Positions 16,831-28,169 of a stretch of DNA of 64,000 nt are shown here, piece after piece. The stretch comes from Tunturiibacter empetritectus (lineage in GTDB: Bacteria; Acidobacteriota; Terriglobia; Terriglobales; Acidobacteriaceae). The stretch spans positions 434,001 through 498,000 of the forward strand of contig NZ_JACHDZ010000004.1 in NCBI RefSeq assembly GCF_014201375.1. The letters are read 5' to 3'. How positions within the stretch are numbered: the stretch's first letter is position 1; the number at the start of each line of letters is the position of its first letter. The notes beneath the pieces are model-generated. The model did no database searches and was not told the DNA's origin. It was given only the letters and a program-made list of their open reading frames with translations. The translations under genes and the position numbers were made by a program.

Positions 16831-16855
16831 CAATACCTTGTGGTTCGAGGTATTG
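16831..16855. promoter_or_regulatory. Probable PadR operator (inverted repeat)
   Basis: Perfect 8-bp inverted repeat CAATACCT (16831-16838) and AGGTATTG (16848-16855) with a nine-base spacer, ending eight bases before the padR start codon. Position and symmetry fit autoregulation by a dimeric winged-helix protein. Confidence 0.75.
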
Positions 16856-16868
16856 CAAGAACCAACTG

Positions 16869-17540
16869 TCAGTCGGGGTGTGCGGCGAGGAATTTTTTGT
16901 AGGACTGATCGAGTGACTTCATGAAGGACTCGACGAGGGTGAGCTGGCCCTGGAGGACTTCGATCTTCTGCTTGATGTCGTTGGCCTGGCCTTCGGTTGG
17001 GTCGGGGTCGGAGGCGGCGGTGTTCATGAAGGGAGCGAGACTGATGATGGCGTCGCGTGCGGCCTGGCGTTCGGCATCGTTGAGTTCGTTTTGAGTGTTG
17101 TAGATGTCGGAGTACTCCTCGGCCTGGGAGTAGGGCATGTAGGAGAGAGCGGTGGTGGACTGCGCGGTCTTCCAGCTTACGTCGTCGAAGGCGCGGATGC
17201 CGAAGGCAATCTCCATGTGTTCGTCTGGTGGAGTCTTGTGATTTTTGATGATGTATTTGAGGACGTCGACATCATGCTTCAGGTCGGCCTGGTTCTTGTG
17301 CAAAGTAGCGAGGGCGTCAGGCAGGCCCATGGCGTTGCTTTGGATCTCGGCGTGGAGGCTGGCTTCGGCCTCGTGGACGAGGTGGCGGTGGTGCCGCCAC
17401 TCGACACAGCCTTCGAGGCTGAGGGCGATTAGCAGGCCGATGGTGATGGTCAGGAGATGAAGCAGAAAGTCTCGCCAGCCATGAATCGGTTCATGGGGAG
17501 GATGCACATCGATCACGGTGGGGACCTCGTCGAGATTCAT
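16869..17540 (-). CDS. Hypothetical membrane-anchored protein
   Basis: A 223-residue protein with a short cytoplasmic N-terminus, one TM segment (about 26-44, LLHLLTITIGLLIALSLEG), and a mostly helical, charged extracytoplasmic part likely to form coiled coils (for example EAEASLHAEIQSNAMGLPDA and a C-terminal KIEVLQGQLTLVESFMKSL). I recognise it only as a type of uncharacterised membrane protein frequent in Acidobacteria and Sphingomonads; no enzymatic motif is visible. It lies upstream of the PadR unit on the same strand, but the operator between them indicates separate transcription of padR. Confidence 0.75.
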   Translation of the reverse strand: MNLDEVPTVIDVHPPHEPIHGWRDFLLHLLTITIGLLIALSLEGCVEWRHHRHLVHEAEASLHAEIQSNAMGLPDALATLHKNQADLKHDVDVLKYIIKNHKTPPDEHMEIAFGIRAFDDVSWKTAQSTTALSYMPYSQAEEYSDIYNTQNELNDAERQAARDAIISLAPFMNTAASDPDPTEGQANDIKQKIEVLQGQLTLVESFMKSLDQSYKKFLAAHPD

Positions 17541-17696
17541 TGGGGACTAGGGTAGCAAACGTTTGGACGAGATGCATGTCTTGAAGGCTGGAGGTTGTCG
17601 GCCGGGTTGGTGTTTTTGGGTAAATCTGAACAGGACGGCTGATCGTGGCGCGAGGCCTGGATTCAGAGGCGGCTTTCTTCTCCGCGATGGTGCTAC

Positions 17697-17737
17697 TTGA
17701 TTTGTAACCAAAAAAGTGATATAATACTAAAGGTTAC
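17697..17737 (+). promoter_or_regulatory. Sigma-70-type promoter with flanking dyad
   Basis: TTGATT (17697-17702), a 17-base spacer and a perfect TATAAT (17720-17725) precede the SnoaL-like gene by about 60 bases. The -10 box sits between GTAACC (17704-17709) and GGTTAC (17732-17737), a 6-bp inverted repeat that could be an operator. Confidence 0.7.
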
Positions 17738-17785
17738 TTTGCCGCAAACGCGACAGGGGGACGATCAGGTATTTAAGGAGCCGTG

Positions 17786-18226
17786 ATGAAAGATTTCGAT
17801 AAAGAGGTAGAAGACTTTCTCAAGCAATTTGAGAGAAACGCTAACGTCGGGAGTGCTGAAGAGATTGTGGAGCAGTTTGCCGATGTCTTTATGGCGGCCG
17901 ATCCAAGCGGCGCGCGTGCAGTGCCGTCTTCGAAGCTGCTGATGGCGATCCCGCAGCGAAAGAAGCTGTTTGAGAGTGTGGGAGGCGGAGCAACTGCGCT
18001 GGCATCGGTGGAGCTGACGAGGCTGGATGATCGATACGTTTTGCTGAAGACCGAGTGGTTGATGAAGTTGAATCGAGGAGGCGGGCCAGGCGAGGACCTT
18101 ACTTTGCGTTCGACGTTTGTGCTGTATCGATCGGACGATGGGTTGAAGATCGTCTTCTATTTGAATCATGAGGATCTGATGTCTGTTCTGCGAGAGAGGG
18201 GATCTCCGCCGCCGGATAAGCCTTAG
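17786..18226 (+). CDS. SnoaL/NTF2-like small protein
   Basis: A 146-residue cytoplasmic protein beginning at ATG 17786 with AAGGAG five bases before it. The length and the pattern of an N-terminal helix pair (EVEDFLKQFERNANVGSAEEIVEQF-type) followed by strands TALASVELTRLDD, YVLLKTEWLM, LRSTFVLYRSDD and LKIVFYLNHEDL fit the NTF2/SnoaL fold. Such proteins may be enzymes or binding modules; no catalytic residue can be assigned. It is monocistronic, with its own promoter, and converges on the dehydrogenase gene. Confidence 0.72.
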   Translation: MKDFDKEVEDFLKQFERNANVGSAEEIVEQFADVFMAADPSGARAVPSSKLLMAIPQRKKLFESVGGGATALASVELTRLDDRYVLLKTEWLMKLNRGGGPGEDLTLRSTFVLYRSDDGLKIVFYLNHEDLMSVLRERGSPPPDKP

Positions 18227-18240
18227 TCCGGTTGGGTCGT

Positions 18241-21189
18241 TTAGTCCTGAGGAGACCGGGCGAGGACCTCGGCTAGATGCATGGGTTTGGCTTTGGTGTT
18301 TTGGGTGACCTGCTCGGCGCAGCTGAAGCCGTCGGTGACGAGGATGGTGTTGGCGGCTTTGTTGCGGACGGCTGGGAGTAGGACGCGCTCGCCTAGTGTT
18401 TGCGAGATTTCATACTTGTCCTTTTCGAAGCCGAAGGGGCCGGCCATGCCGCAGCAGCCGGAGTCGAGGAGCTCCACGTCGGCACCGGTGAGACGGAGTA
18501 GGGCTATTTCGTCTTGCATGCCCATGGTGGCGCGGTGGTGGCAGTGGCCGTGGACGAGGATCTTCTCGTCAAGTTGCGGCGGCTTGTAGTTGGGCGCGTG
18601 TTTGACGAGGAACTCGCTGAGGAGGAAGGTCTGGTCGCGGAGTTTTTGTGCGCGGGGATCGTGGGGCAGGAGGTTGGTGAGCTCGTCGCGGAAGACGGAG
18701 GCGCAGGAGGGTTCGAGCACGACGATGGGGGTGCCGGCTTGTAGCTGCGCGGTGAGTGCGTTGAGGGTTTTGAGGAGATAGTCTTTGGCGGTGTCGAGCA
18801 TGCCGAAGTCGTAGAGGGGGCGACCGCAGCAGAGGTGTTGCGTGGGGAGCGTGACGCGGAAGCCGGCAGTGGTGAGGACGTTGTGCGCGGCACGCATGGC
18901 GGCCGGATGGAAGTAGTTGTTGAAGGTGTCGGCCCAGAGGAAGACCTCGGGGGCTTCGGCAGGGAGCGGGATGCGGCGGTCGCGGCGGCGTTGAGGATCG
19001 CGGGCGAGGCGTCGATCGGGAGTGAATGGTTTGGAGAAGCGAGGGAAGGTGCGGTTCGGGTGGATGTGGAGGAGCTTCTTCATGATGGTGCTGATGAGAG
19101 GCGTGTGGTTGATGGTGTTGACGAAGTGCGGCGCGTAGGAGGCGAGGCGGGCGAAGACGTCTATGCGGCCGAAGGCGTAGTGAGAGATGGGGCGGGATTC
19201 GCCGTCGTAGTGGTGGGCGAGGAACTCGGATTTGTAGGTGGCCATGTCGACCGAGACGGGGCACTCGGACTTGCAGGCTTTGCAGGCGAGGCAGAGATCG
19301 AGGGACTCTTTGACCTGCTTGTTCTTCCACTGGTCTGGGAGGACTTCGCCCTGCATGAGTTCCCAGAGGAGATGGGCGCGGCCGCGGGTGGAGTGGAGCT
19401 CTTCGCCGGTGGCCATGAAGCTAGGACACATGGTGCCGGCGTCGGTTTTGCGGCAGGCTCCTACGCCTACGCAGCGGAGATTGGCGTCGGCGAAGGAGCC
19501 GTTGTTCTCGGCGTAGGCGAAGTGTGTCTTGGGGTGCCAGGGGTTGTAGTCGGCGCCGAGGCGGAGGTCTTCGTGCGGCTGGTGGGCGTCGATGAGCTTG
19601 TTGGGGTTCATGCGGTTGGTGGGGTCGAAGACGCGCTTGAAGGTGCGGAAGGCGTGCATCAACTCTTCACCGAACATCTTGGGGAGGAGCGCGCCGCGGG
19701 CCTGGCCGTCGCCGTGTTCGCCGGAGAGGGAACCGCCGTGGGCGAGGGCGATGTCGGCGGCGCGGTCCATGAACTGGCGGAATTTGAGGATGCCTGCTTC
19801 GGTTTGGAGGTCGAAGTTGTGGCGCATGTGGACGCAGCCCTGGCCGAAGTGGCCGTACATGGGACTGCGGTAGCCGTACTCGTTCATGAGGGCGAAGATG
19901 GCGCGGAGATAGCTGCCGAGCTGGGTGGGGTCGACGGCGGCGTCCTCCCAGCCTTCCCAGCCTGTGCCGACGCCGGGGATGAAGGCGGTGGCGCCGAGGG
20001 CGGACTCGCGGATGCGCCAGACGCTTTTGGCTTCGGCGGGGGTGTAGATGCGGGAGGTCGCGTCAGGCGCGATGGTTTTGAGTGAGGCGACGAGGGCGCG
20101 TGCTTTGGTGTTGGCTTCGGGTTGGGTGTCTGCGCCGAATTCGACGATGAGGAATCCGTTGCCGCCGGGGAGGAGCTTGAGCTCTTCGGCGAACTTCTGC
20201 TTGCGGCGCATGGCGTCGAGGAGGAGACCGTCCATGCCTTCGAAGCCGATGGGTTTGTGCTCGAGGATCTGGGGGACGTGGTCGGCGGCGAGGAAGATGT
20301 CGGGGAAGCCGACGCCGACGAGGGTGCGGCAGGGTGGGGACTGGACGAGCTGGAGGGTGGCTCCGAGGATGATGGCGCAGGTGCCTTCGCTGCCGACCAG
20401 GGCTCGGGCTACGTTGAAGGAGTTTTCGGGGAGAAGCTCGTCGAGGTTGAAGCCGGAGACGCGGCGGGGGATGTTGGGGAATTTCTCACGGACCTGCGCG
20501 GAGTAAGTGTCGCGGAGGGATTTGAGGGTTGCGTAGATTTCGCCGGTGCGGCCTCCGGTGGCGATGTGGGCGGCGAGTTCGTCCTCTGGGGTGGGGCCTA
20601 CGGTTAGGCGGGTGCCATCGTAGAGGAGGAGGTCGAGGGTGGCGATGTTGTCGACGGTCTTGCCGCCCATGAGGCCGTGAACGCCGCAGGAGTTATTACC
20701 GATCATGCCGCCGATGGTGCAGCGGCTGTGGGTGGCGGGGTCGGGGGCGAATGTGAGGTTGAACTTTTCGGCGGCGTCGCGGACCCGGTCGAGAACGATG
20801 CCGGGTTGGGCTTTGACTGTGCGATTGACCGTGTCGATCTCGCCCATGCCGTTCATGTATTTGGAGAAGTCGAGGATGACGGCGGCGTTGCAGCCCTGGC
20901 CGGCAAGCGAGGTTCCTGCTCCGCGGGTGAGGATGGGAGCGTTGAAGCGGCGGCAGAGCGCGACTGTGGCGATGACGTCGGCTTCGTCGCGGGGGAGGAC
21001 GACGCCGATGGGGATGTGGCGGTAGTTGGAGGCGTCGGTGGAGTAGAGGGCTTTGGAGACGGGATCAAAGCGGACTTCGCCGCGGATCTGCTCACGGAGG
21101 AGCTGGCAGAGTTCGTCGGCGTCGGCGAAGGTGTCGTGTGCGCGGGCGTGGGAGCTCGGCAGGACGACGAATGGGGAGGTGGACATCAT
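18241..21189 (-). CDS. FAD / Fe-S D-2-hydroxyacid dehydrogenase, YdiJ type (likely D-2-hydroxyglutarate dehydrogenase)
   Basis: A 982-residue three-part enzyme. Residues about 40-270 are an FAD-binding PCMH domain (PILTRGAGTSLAGQGCN, IGGMIGNNSCGVHG), about 270-530 the FAD-oxidase C domain (GHFGQGCVHMRHNFD, SGEHGDGQARG), then ferredoxin-like clusters (CRKTDAGTMCP, CLACKACKSECP) and a C-terminal CCG domain pair (LCCGRPLYDFG, SGCCGMAGPFGFEKDKY). This is the architecture of E. coli YdiJ-type D-2-hydroxyglutarate dehydrogenases, close to D-lactate dehydrogenases. The HglS-type gene just upstream makes D-2-hydroxyglutarate in known systems, favouring that substrate. Electrons probably go to the membrane quinone/cytochrome pool. 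ATG 21189 or 21186; no ribosome site is clear. Confidence 0.88.
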   Translation of the reverse strand: MMSTSPFVVLPSSHARAHDTFADADELCQLLREQIRGEVRFDPVSKALYSTDASNYRHIPIGVVLPRDEADVIATVALCRRFNAPILTRGAGTSLAGQGCNAAVILDFSKYMNGMGEIDTVNRTVKAQPGIVLDRVRDAAEKFNLTFAPDPATHSRCTIGGMIGNNSCGVHGLMGGKTVDNIATLDLLLYDGTRLTVGPTPEDELAAHIATGGRTGEIYATLKSLRDTYSAQVREKFPNIPRRVSGFNLDELLPENSFNVARALVGSEGTCAIILGATLQLVQSPPCRTLVGVGFPDIFLAADHVPQILEHKPIGFEGMDGLLLDAMRRKQKFAEELKLLPGGNGFLIVEFGADTQPEANTKARALVASLKTIAPDATSRIYTPAEAKSVWRIRESALGATAFIPGVGTGWEGWEDAAVDPTQLGSYLRAIFALMNEYGYRSPMYGHFGQGCVHMRHNFDLQTEAGILKFRQFMDRAADIALAHGGSLSGEHGDGQARGALLPKMFGEELMHAFRTFKRVFDPTNRMNPNKLIDAHQPHEDLRLGADYNPWHPKTHFAYAENNGSFADANLRCVGVGACRKTDAGTMCPSFMATGEELHSTRGRAHLLWELMQGEVLPDQWKNKQVKESLDLCLACKACKSECPVSVDMATYKSEFLAHHYDGESRPISHYAFGRIDVFARLASYAPHFVNTINHTPLISTIMKKLLHIHPNRTFPRFSKPFTPDRRLARDPQRRRDRRIPLPAEAPEVFLWADTFNNYFHPAAMRAAHNVLTTAGFRVTLPTQHLCCGRPLYDFGMLDTAKDYLLKTLNALTAQLQAGTPIVVLEPSCASVFRDELTNLLPHDPRAQKLRDQTFLLSEFLVKHAPNYKPPQLDEKILVHGHCHHRATMGMQDEIALLRLTGADVELLDSGCCGMAGPFGFEKDKYEISQTLGERVLLPAVRNKAANTILVTDGFSCAEQVTQNTKAKPMHLAEVLARSPQD

Positions 21190-21281
21190 AGGGTTTAACT
21201 ATACGAGGATCGTGTCCCGCCGGACGGGCCTTCTGCGCGGAGGGCGGTCACTTCGTGACTTGTATACCCCTTCGGTGGGCG

Positions 21282-21323
21282 CTCCCGTTGGTCGCGAGGG
21301 AAGATTATGCCGACCAACGGGAG
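21282..21323. other. Intergenic stem-loop between hglS and the dehydrogenase gene
   Basis: CTCCCGTTGGTCG (21282-21294) and CGACCAACGGGAG (21311-21323) form a perfect 13-bp stem with a 16-base loop. No T-tract follows on either strand, so it is more likely an mRNA processing or stability element, or a protein site, than a terminator. Confidence 0.7.
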
Positions 21324-21381
21324 GATCACGCGAGAGCTTTAAGAAGGCGTGCGAACGCCCGGCCCAGGCGTAGTGGGTACT

Positions 21382-22413
21382 TCAGGCCTTGCCGGTGGCA
21401 GTCATCTTGAAGATGGCTTGTGCGTTGGAGCTGTCGAAGCCAAGGTCGAGCTTCTGTTTGCCGTCTTCTTCCGGCAGTGGAAGTCGCGTGATGAACTCGT
21501 AGAAGGAGCCGTTGACCTCTTTGGGGATGAGCGCACCTTCGGCGTTGCGGAAGTTGCGTTGTACCTTGGCGGCCAGGAAGGCAGTCTGTCGGACGCGGCC
21601 GGACTGCGAAGTCTCGACGGCGGCCTTCATGGGCTGGCCGAGAGATTTCTGTTCTTCGGCGAGCTGGTCGACGTCGGGGACGCGGTCGGTGGCGTGGTTG
21701 AAGGCGTTGCCCTCGGTGCAGATCCAGGCCATCTCGGGGGATTCTGCGAGGAGGATTTCGTAGTCGGCGAGCGTGGGTTCGGTGTGCTGACGCTCGAAGA
21801 CCGAGGCGAGGATGGGCAGCAGAGTTACAGATTCATCGACGCTGAGGGAGCCGGTGGATTCGAGCTTGTCGAGGAGGGACTTCGCCTGTGGGGTGACGGG
21901 GTCCTTTGAAGTTGCGGTGACGCGCTGGACGGCGGCCTGGAACTCGGGCGAGAAGCGCTCGGGATGAAGCTCGCTGAGGAAGAACTGGGCAATCTCTTCG
22001 GGGTAGTCAGCCTGGGCGTGGGAGCGGCCGGTCATCTTGAGGCGTTCGAGCGGATAGACGCCGTTGAGCGCGTAGCCTAGCGGGCAGAGGATGCGGGTGA
22101 TGGCCTCCTGGCCGGCGGGAAGACCGCCCATGCCTTCGAGCGCGACGGTGCGGACGGCGCCGTGGTCGTGGAGGATCTGCCGGCCTTTGCTGAGGGTGTA
22201 GTCGGCGTAGGTTTTGGCGGTGGGCACGCGGCGCAGAAGGTCTTCAAAGAGGAGCATGTTGAGTGCCTGCGCGAGGACGGCGCGGGAGACCTGCGGGCCG
22301 GGGTCGGCGGCTATCTCGGGATGGATGACCAGCAGATTGAAGAGGTGTTCGGTGCGTTCGGTACCGATGATCTTGTCGAGTGTTGCGCGTAGGACGCCGT
22401 TGCTTGTGCTCAT
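21382..22413 (-). CDS. hglS: 2-oxoadipate dioxygenase/decarboxylase, HglS type (DUF1338)
   Basis: A 343-residue DUF1338 protein. In Pseudomonas putida lysine catabolism the family member HglS converts 2-oxoadipate and O2 to D-2-hydroxyglutarate and CO2 with an Fe(II) centre. The expected metal ligands and substrate Arg can be placed here: HGAVR gives His84 and Arg88 (same H-x3-R spacing as in HglS), NAFNHATDRV gives His240, and GSFYEFITR gives Glu306. The ATG 22413 has GAGG upstream. The D-2-hydroxyacid dehydrogenase gene follows downstream after 192 bases, which would oxidise the product to 2-oxoglutarate. No lysine-specific upstream enzymes are in the window. Confidence 0.87.
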   Translation of the reverse strand: MSTSNGVLRATLDKIIGTERTEHLFNLLVIHPEIAADPGPQVSRAVLAQALNMLLFEDLLRRVPTAKTYADYTLSKGRQILHDHGAVRTVALEGMGGLPAGQEAITRILCPLGYALNGVYPLERLKMTGRSHAQADYPEEIAQFFLSELHPERFSPEFQAAVQRVTATSKDPVTPQAKSLLDKLESTGSLSVDESVTLLPILASVFERQHTEPTLADYEILLAESPEMAWICTEGNAFNHATDRVPDVDQLAEEQKSLGQPMKAAVETSQSGRVRQTAFLAAKVQRNFRNAEGALIPKEVNGSFYEFITRLPLPEEDGKQKLDLGFDSSNAQAIFKMTATGKA

Positions 22414-22522
22414 TGTTAATTCCTCATGACTGCCGAGCGTGAACGCCCAGCCCTAACATCATCGTCAATGGGAGTGCGTCTGTAAAGCTGACGATTTCTC
22501 GGCAAAAAAACACAGACCGTGG

Positions 22523-23824
22523 CTATCCAGTCAGAGAGGCTGCGAAGGCCAGCAGAGCTGCATCCTGCATAGGTGCGGCGACTAACTGCATGCCGGTGCC
22601 GAAGGGTGCGCCGATAGCCTCGCCTGCGAGTGTGACAGCCGGAAGACCTGCGAGGCTGGCTGGTGTGGTGTAGCGCAGGATCGTTTTTCGGATGTGAGAT
22701 TGGTCTTTGCCTGCGAAGAGTCTGCTGACAGGAGCGCAGGGGATGAGGAGGAGGTCGACCTGTTGGAAGAGCGCGGACATCTGGGAGCGGAATACTTCGA
22801 GGCGATGACTAAGGTTGTGGAGTTGGTCGTTGGTGATGGATGCTCCCCAGGCGAGGCGCTCCGCGATGGCGGGCTCGAAGTGTTGAAAGAGGCCGCGATG
22901 GAGTTGGGCTGCTTCGCTGGCCTGGATGGTGGTGAAGATCTCCGAGCTGTCGGTCCAGAAGGTGGTGTCGATCGGTGTGAGGGTTGCGCCGTGTTGCAGG
23001 AGGTGTTGCTTCCAGGCGGCGAATGCCGAGTGCACCTCCGGTTCGCAATCCTTCGTGAACTCGTCTCCCACATAGCCGATGCGGAGTTGAGTTGGTGCGG
23101 GCATCAAGGGAATGTCGTAGATGGCGCTGGCGAGCGCGGGGCCATCGCGGAGATCGCGGAAGAGCAGGCCGAGGGTATCGAAGGATGGTGCGAGATGGGC
23201 TGCGCCCGCCCAGAGTTCTTCGCCGCGGCTGACGGCTTGGGAGGCGCGGTAGCCAGCGAGTCCGCAGAGTGCAGCGGGGACGCGGACGGAGCCGCCGGTG
23301 TCGGTGCCGATGGCTGCTAGAGCGGACCCCTCTTGTACGCTCGTCGCAGCGCCACTGGAGGAGCCGCCGGTGAGCAGCGTTGAATCGCGCGGCTGGACGC
23401 AGTCTCCGTAGTCGGCGTTTTCTCCAGTGATGCCGTAGGCGAGTTGATGGAGGTGGGTTTTCCCTGGGATGATTGCGCCCGCGTCGAGCAGGCGTTGCGC
23501 GACCCATGAGTTTTCTGCGGCGACGGGATGGAGTTGCTGGTAGTAGCGGGAGCCACAGCTTGTTGAGGTTCCTGCCAGATCGAAGCAGTCTTTGAGCGAG
23601 ATTGGAATGCCATACAGAGGAGGACGGCTTTGAGCTTCAACAAAGAGGTTCGGGAGTTGTTCGGCTCGACGGAGCGATTCGGTCGTGGTGAGAGTCAGGT
23701 AGGTGTTGTGCGAGGCGTTGCTGTTCGCTCTTCCGGCGGCGGCGCTTGCGATTGTGTGGGGATCGGTTTCAGACGACGCGATTGCGTGGCGCAGGGATGT
23801 GAGTGGCGAGTGCGTGTTGGTCAT
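22523..23824 (-). CDS. Amidase-signature family hydrolase
   Basis: A 433-residue amidase-signature enzyme. The Ser-cisSer-Lys triad is visible: Lys78 in PISLKDCFD, Ser155 in TGGSSSGAA, and nucleophile Ser179 in DTGGSVRVPA; the 77 and 24 residue spacings fit the family. It hydrolyses an amide of unknown identity. It is not GatA, because the C-terminal part is short and no gatB/gatC is near. It begins 24 bases downstream of the cytochrome gene and is probably co-transcribed with it, while hglS follows 109 bases on. Confidence 0.9.
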   Translation of the reverse strand: MTNTHSPLTSLRHAIASSETDPHTIASAAAGRANSNASHNTYLTLTTTESLRRAEQLPNLFVEAQSRPPLYGIPISLKDCFDLAGTSTSCGSRYYQQLHPVAAENSWVAQRLLDAGAIIPGKTHLHQLAYGITGENADYGDCVQPRDSTLLTGGSSSGAATSVQEGSALAAIGTDTGGSVRVPAALCGLAGYRASQAVSRGEELWAGAAHLAPSFDTLGLLFRDLRDGPALASAIYDIPLMPAPTQLRIGYVGDEFTKDCEPEVHSAFAAWKQHLLQHGATLTPIDTTFWTDSSEIFTTIQASEAAQLHRGLFQHFEPAIAERLAWGASITNDQLHNLSHRLEVFRSQMSALFQQVDLLLIPCAPVSRLFAGKDQSHIRKTILRYTTPASLAGLPAVTLAGEAIGAPFGTGMQLVAAPMQDAALLAFAASLTG

Positions 23825-23848
23825 GGTCTGGACCGCCGGGAGAGATGG

Positions 23849-24733
23849 TCAGTGAGTTGTCGTCGTTGTAGCAAAGGTCTGGAAGTAGGTTTGGAGCGCT
23901 TTCGCTGTGGGCTCATCGATCTGGGGATTGGGCATGGTCGATTTCGGGTCGATGGATTTTGGGTTGCGGAGGTAGCGCTCGAAGGTTGAAGGCGATGAGG
24001 CCGCGAAGTTGCCTAGTGTCTGCCACGATCTTCCTGCCTTGGTGCCGCCGTAGCTGCCCATATTGTGACAGCGATAACAGTGTTGCTGCGCGATGCGAAA
24101 ACCGGCAATGACCTGCGGGTTGGACGCGTCTCCTCGGTGTGGTGCGATTGCGCCGTAGACCTGCTGGGCCGTGCCGAACTCCAGCCGCGTGACCTTTGCC
24201 GGTATCTTGGGGATCTCCTGAAAGCGGAGGATGCGGAAGGATGGTGTGAAGTCTTGATGGGTGATGAAGTATGTGCCCGGGTCGTCGTTATGCGTCTCGG
24301 CTACCCAGGTCTCGACGGGCAGGCCGTTAATCTTCAACGCAAGGATTGGATGGTGGGTCTTCACGTACTCGCGAGGGTATGTTGCGCGATAGCCATCGGA
24401 GCAGAGGGCGATCACTAGATTCGCGTCGGGAAGAGCGCCGAGGGAGCCTACCAGCACGTCGAGGTAGACGCCGGTCACGGTTAGTTTTCGCTGAGGGAGT
24501 TCGCGGAAGTTGTCGTCTCCGGTGACCGTGACTGTCGTCTGGGGAAGTGTGAGGAGTCGTTCGTAGGAGATGTAGCGGACTGTTCCGGGTGCGACCGTCG
24601 CGGCCATGCCGGCGATCTCGAGGTCTGAAGCAGAGCCGCGTTCCGTCAACAGAAAATGTCCGGCTGTGGGGGAGTCGGCCGCTAGTAACGCAAGGCAAGC
24701 AGCAAAGACAACGATCAGCTTCACTGGTGGCAT
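23849..24733 (-). CDS. Secreted c-type cytochrome with sulfite-oxidase-like domain
   Basis: A 294-residue exported protein with a signal peptide (about 1-19). Residues about 50-195 resemble the molybdopterin-binding domain of the sulfite oxidase superfamily (LDVLVGSLGA, IALCSDGYRATYP with Cys111 where a Mo-coordinating Cys would be expected, and ILALKINGLP). The C-terminal third is a cytochrome c with CYRCH (Cys219, Cys222, His223) and a Met ligand in KSTMPNPQ. It is periplasmic. The domain is shorter than in full sulfite oxidases, so it may not bind cofactor. It may pass electrons to a terminal oxidase; donor unknown. Confidence 0.78.
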   Translation of the reverse strand: MPPVKLIVVFAACLALLAADSPTAGHFLLTERGSASDLEIAGMAATVAPGTVRYISYERLLTLPQTTVTVTGDDNFRELPQRKLTVTGVYLDVLVGSLGALPDANLVIALCSDGYRATYPREYVKTHHPILALKINGLPVETWVAETHNDDPGTYFITHQDFTPSFRILRFQEIPKIPAKVTRLEFGTAQQVYGAIAPHRGDASNPQVIAGFRIAQQHCYRCHNMGSYGGTKAGRSWQTLGNFAASSPSTFERYLRNPKSIDPKSTMPNPQIDEPTAKALQTYFQTFATTTTTH

Positions 24734-24814
24734 GATTCAGACTATCGTGGAATTTCTTTTCGACCGAGCAAAAAAAACAGGTTTTCGCGTGAGGGTAATC
24801 TAGCCAACGAATGG

Positions 24815-28129
<3,315 letters not shown>

Positions 28130-28169
28130 TAGAGTCCTCGTGCTGGAAGCTGTCTTTCGAATGGAGCGC

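Noticed and set aside
18835-20085. A 416-codon plus-strand frame
   Set aside because: Antisense of the FAD/Fe-S dehydrogenase; Gly/Glu/Val-rich repetition is typical of shadow frames in GC-rich DNA.
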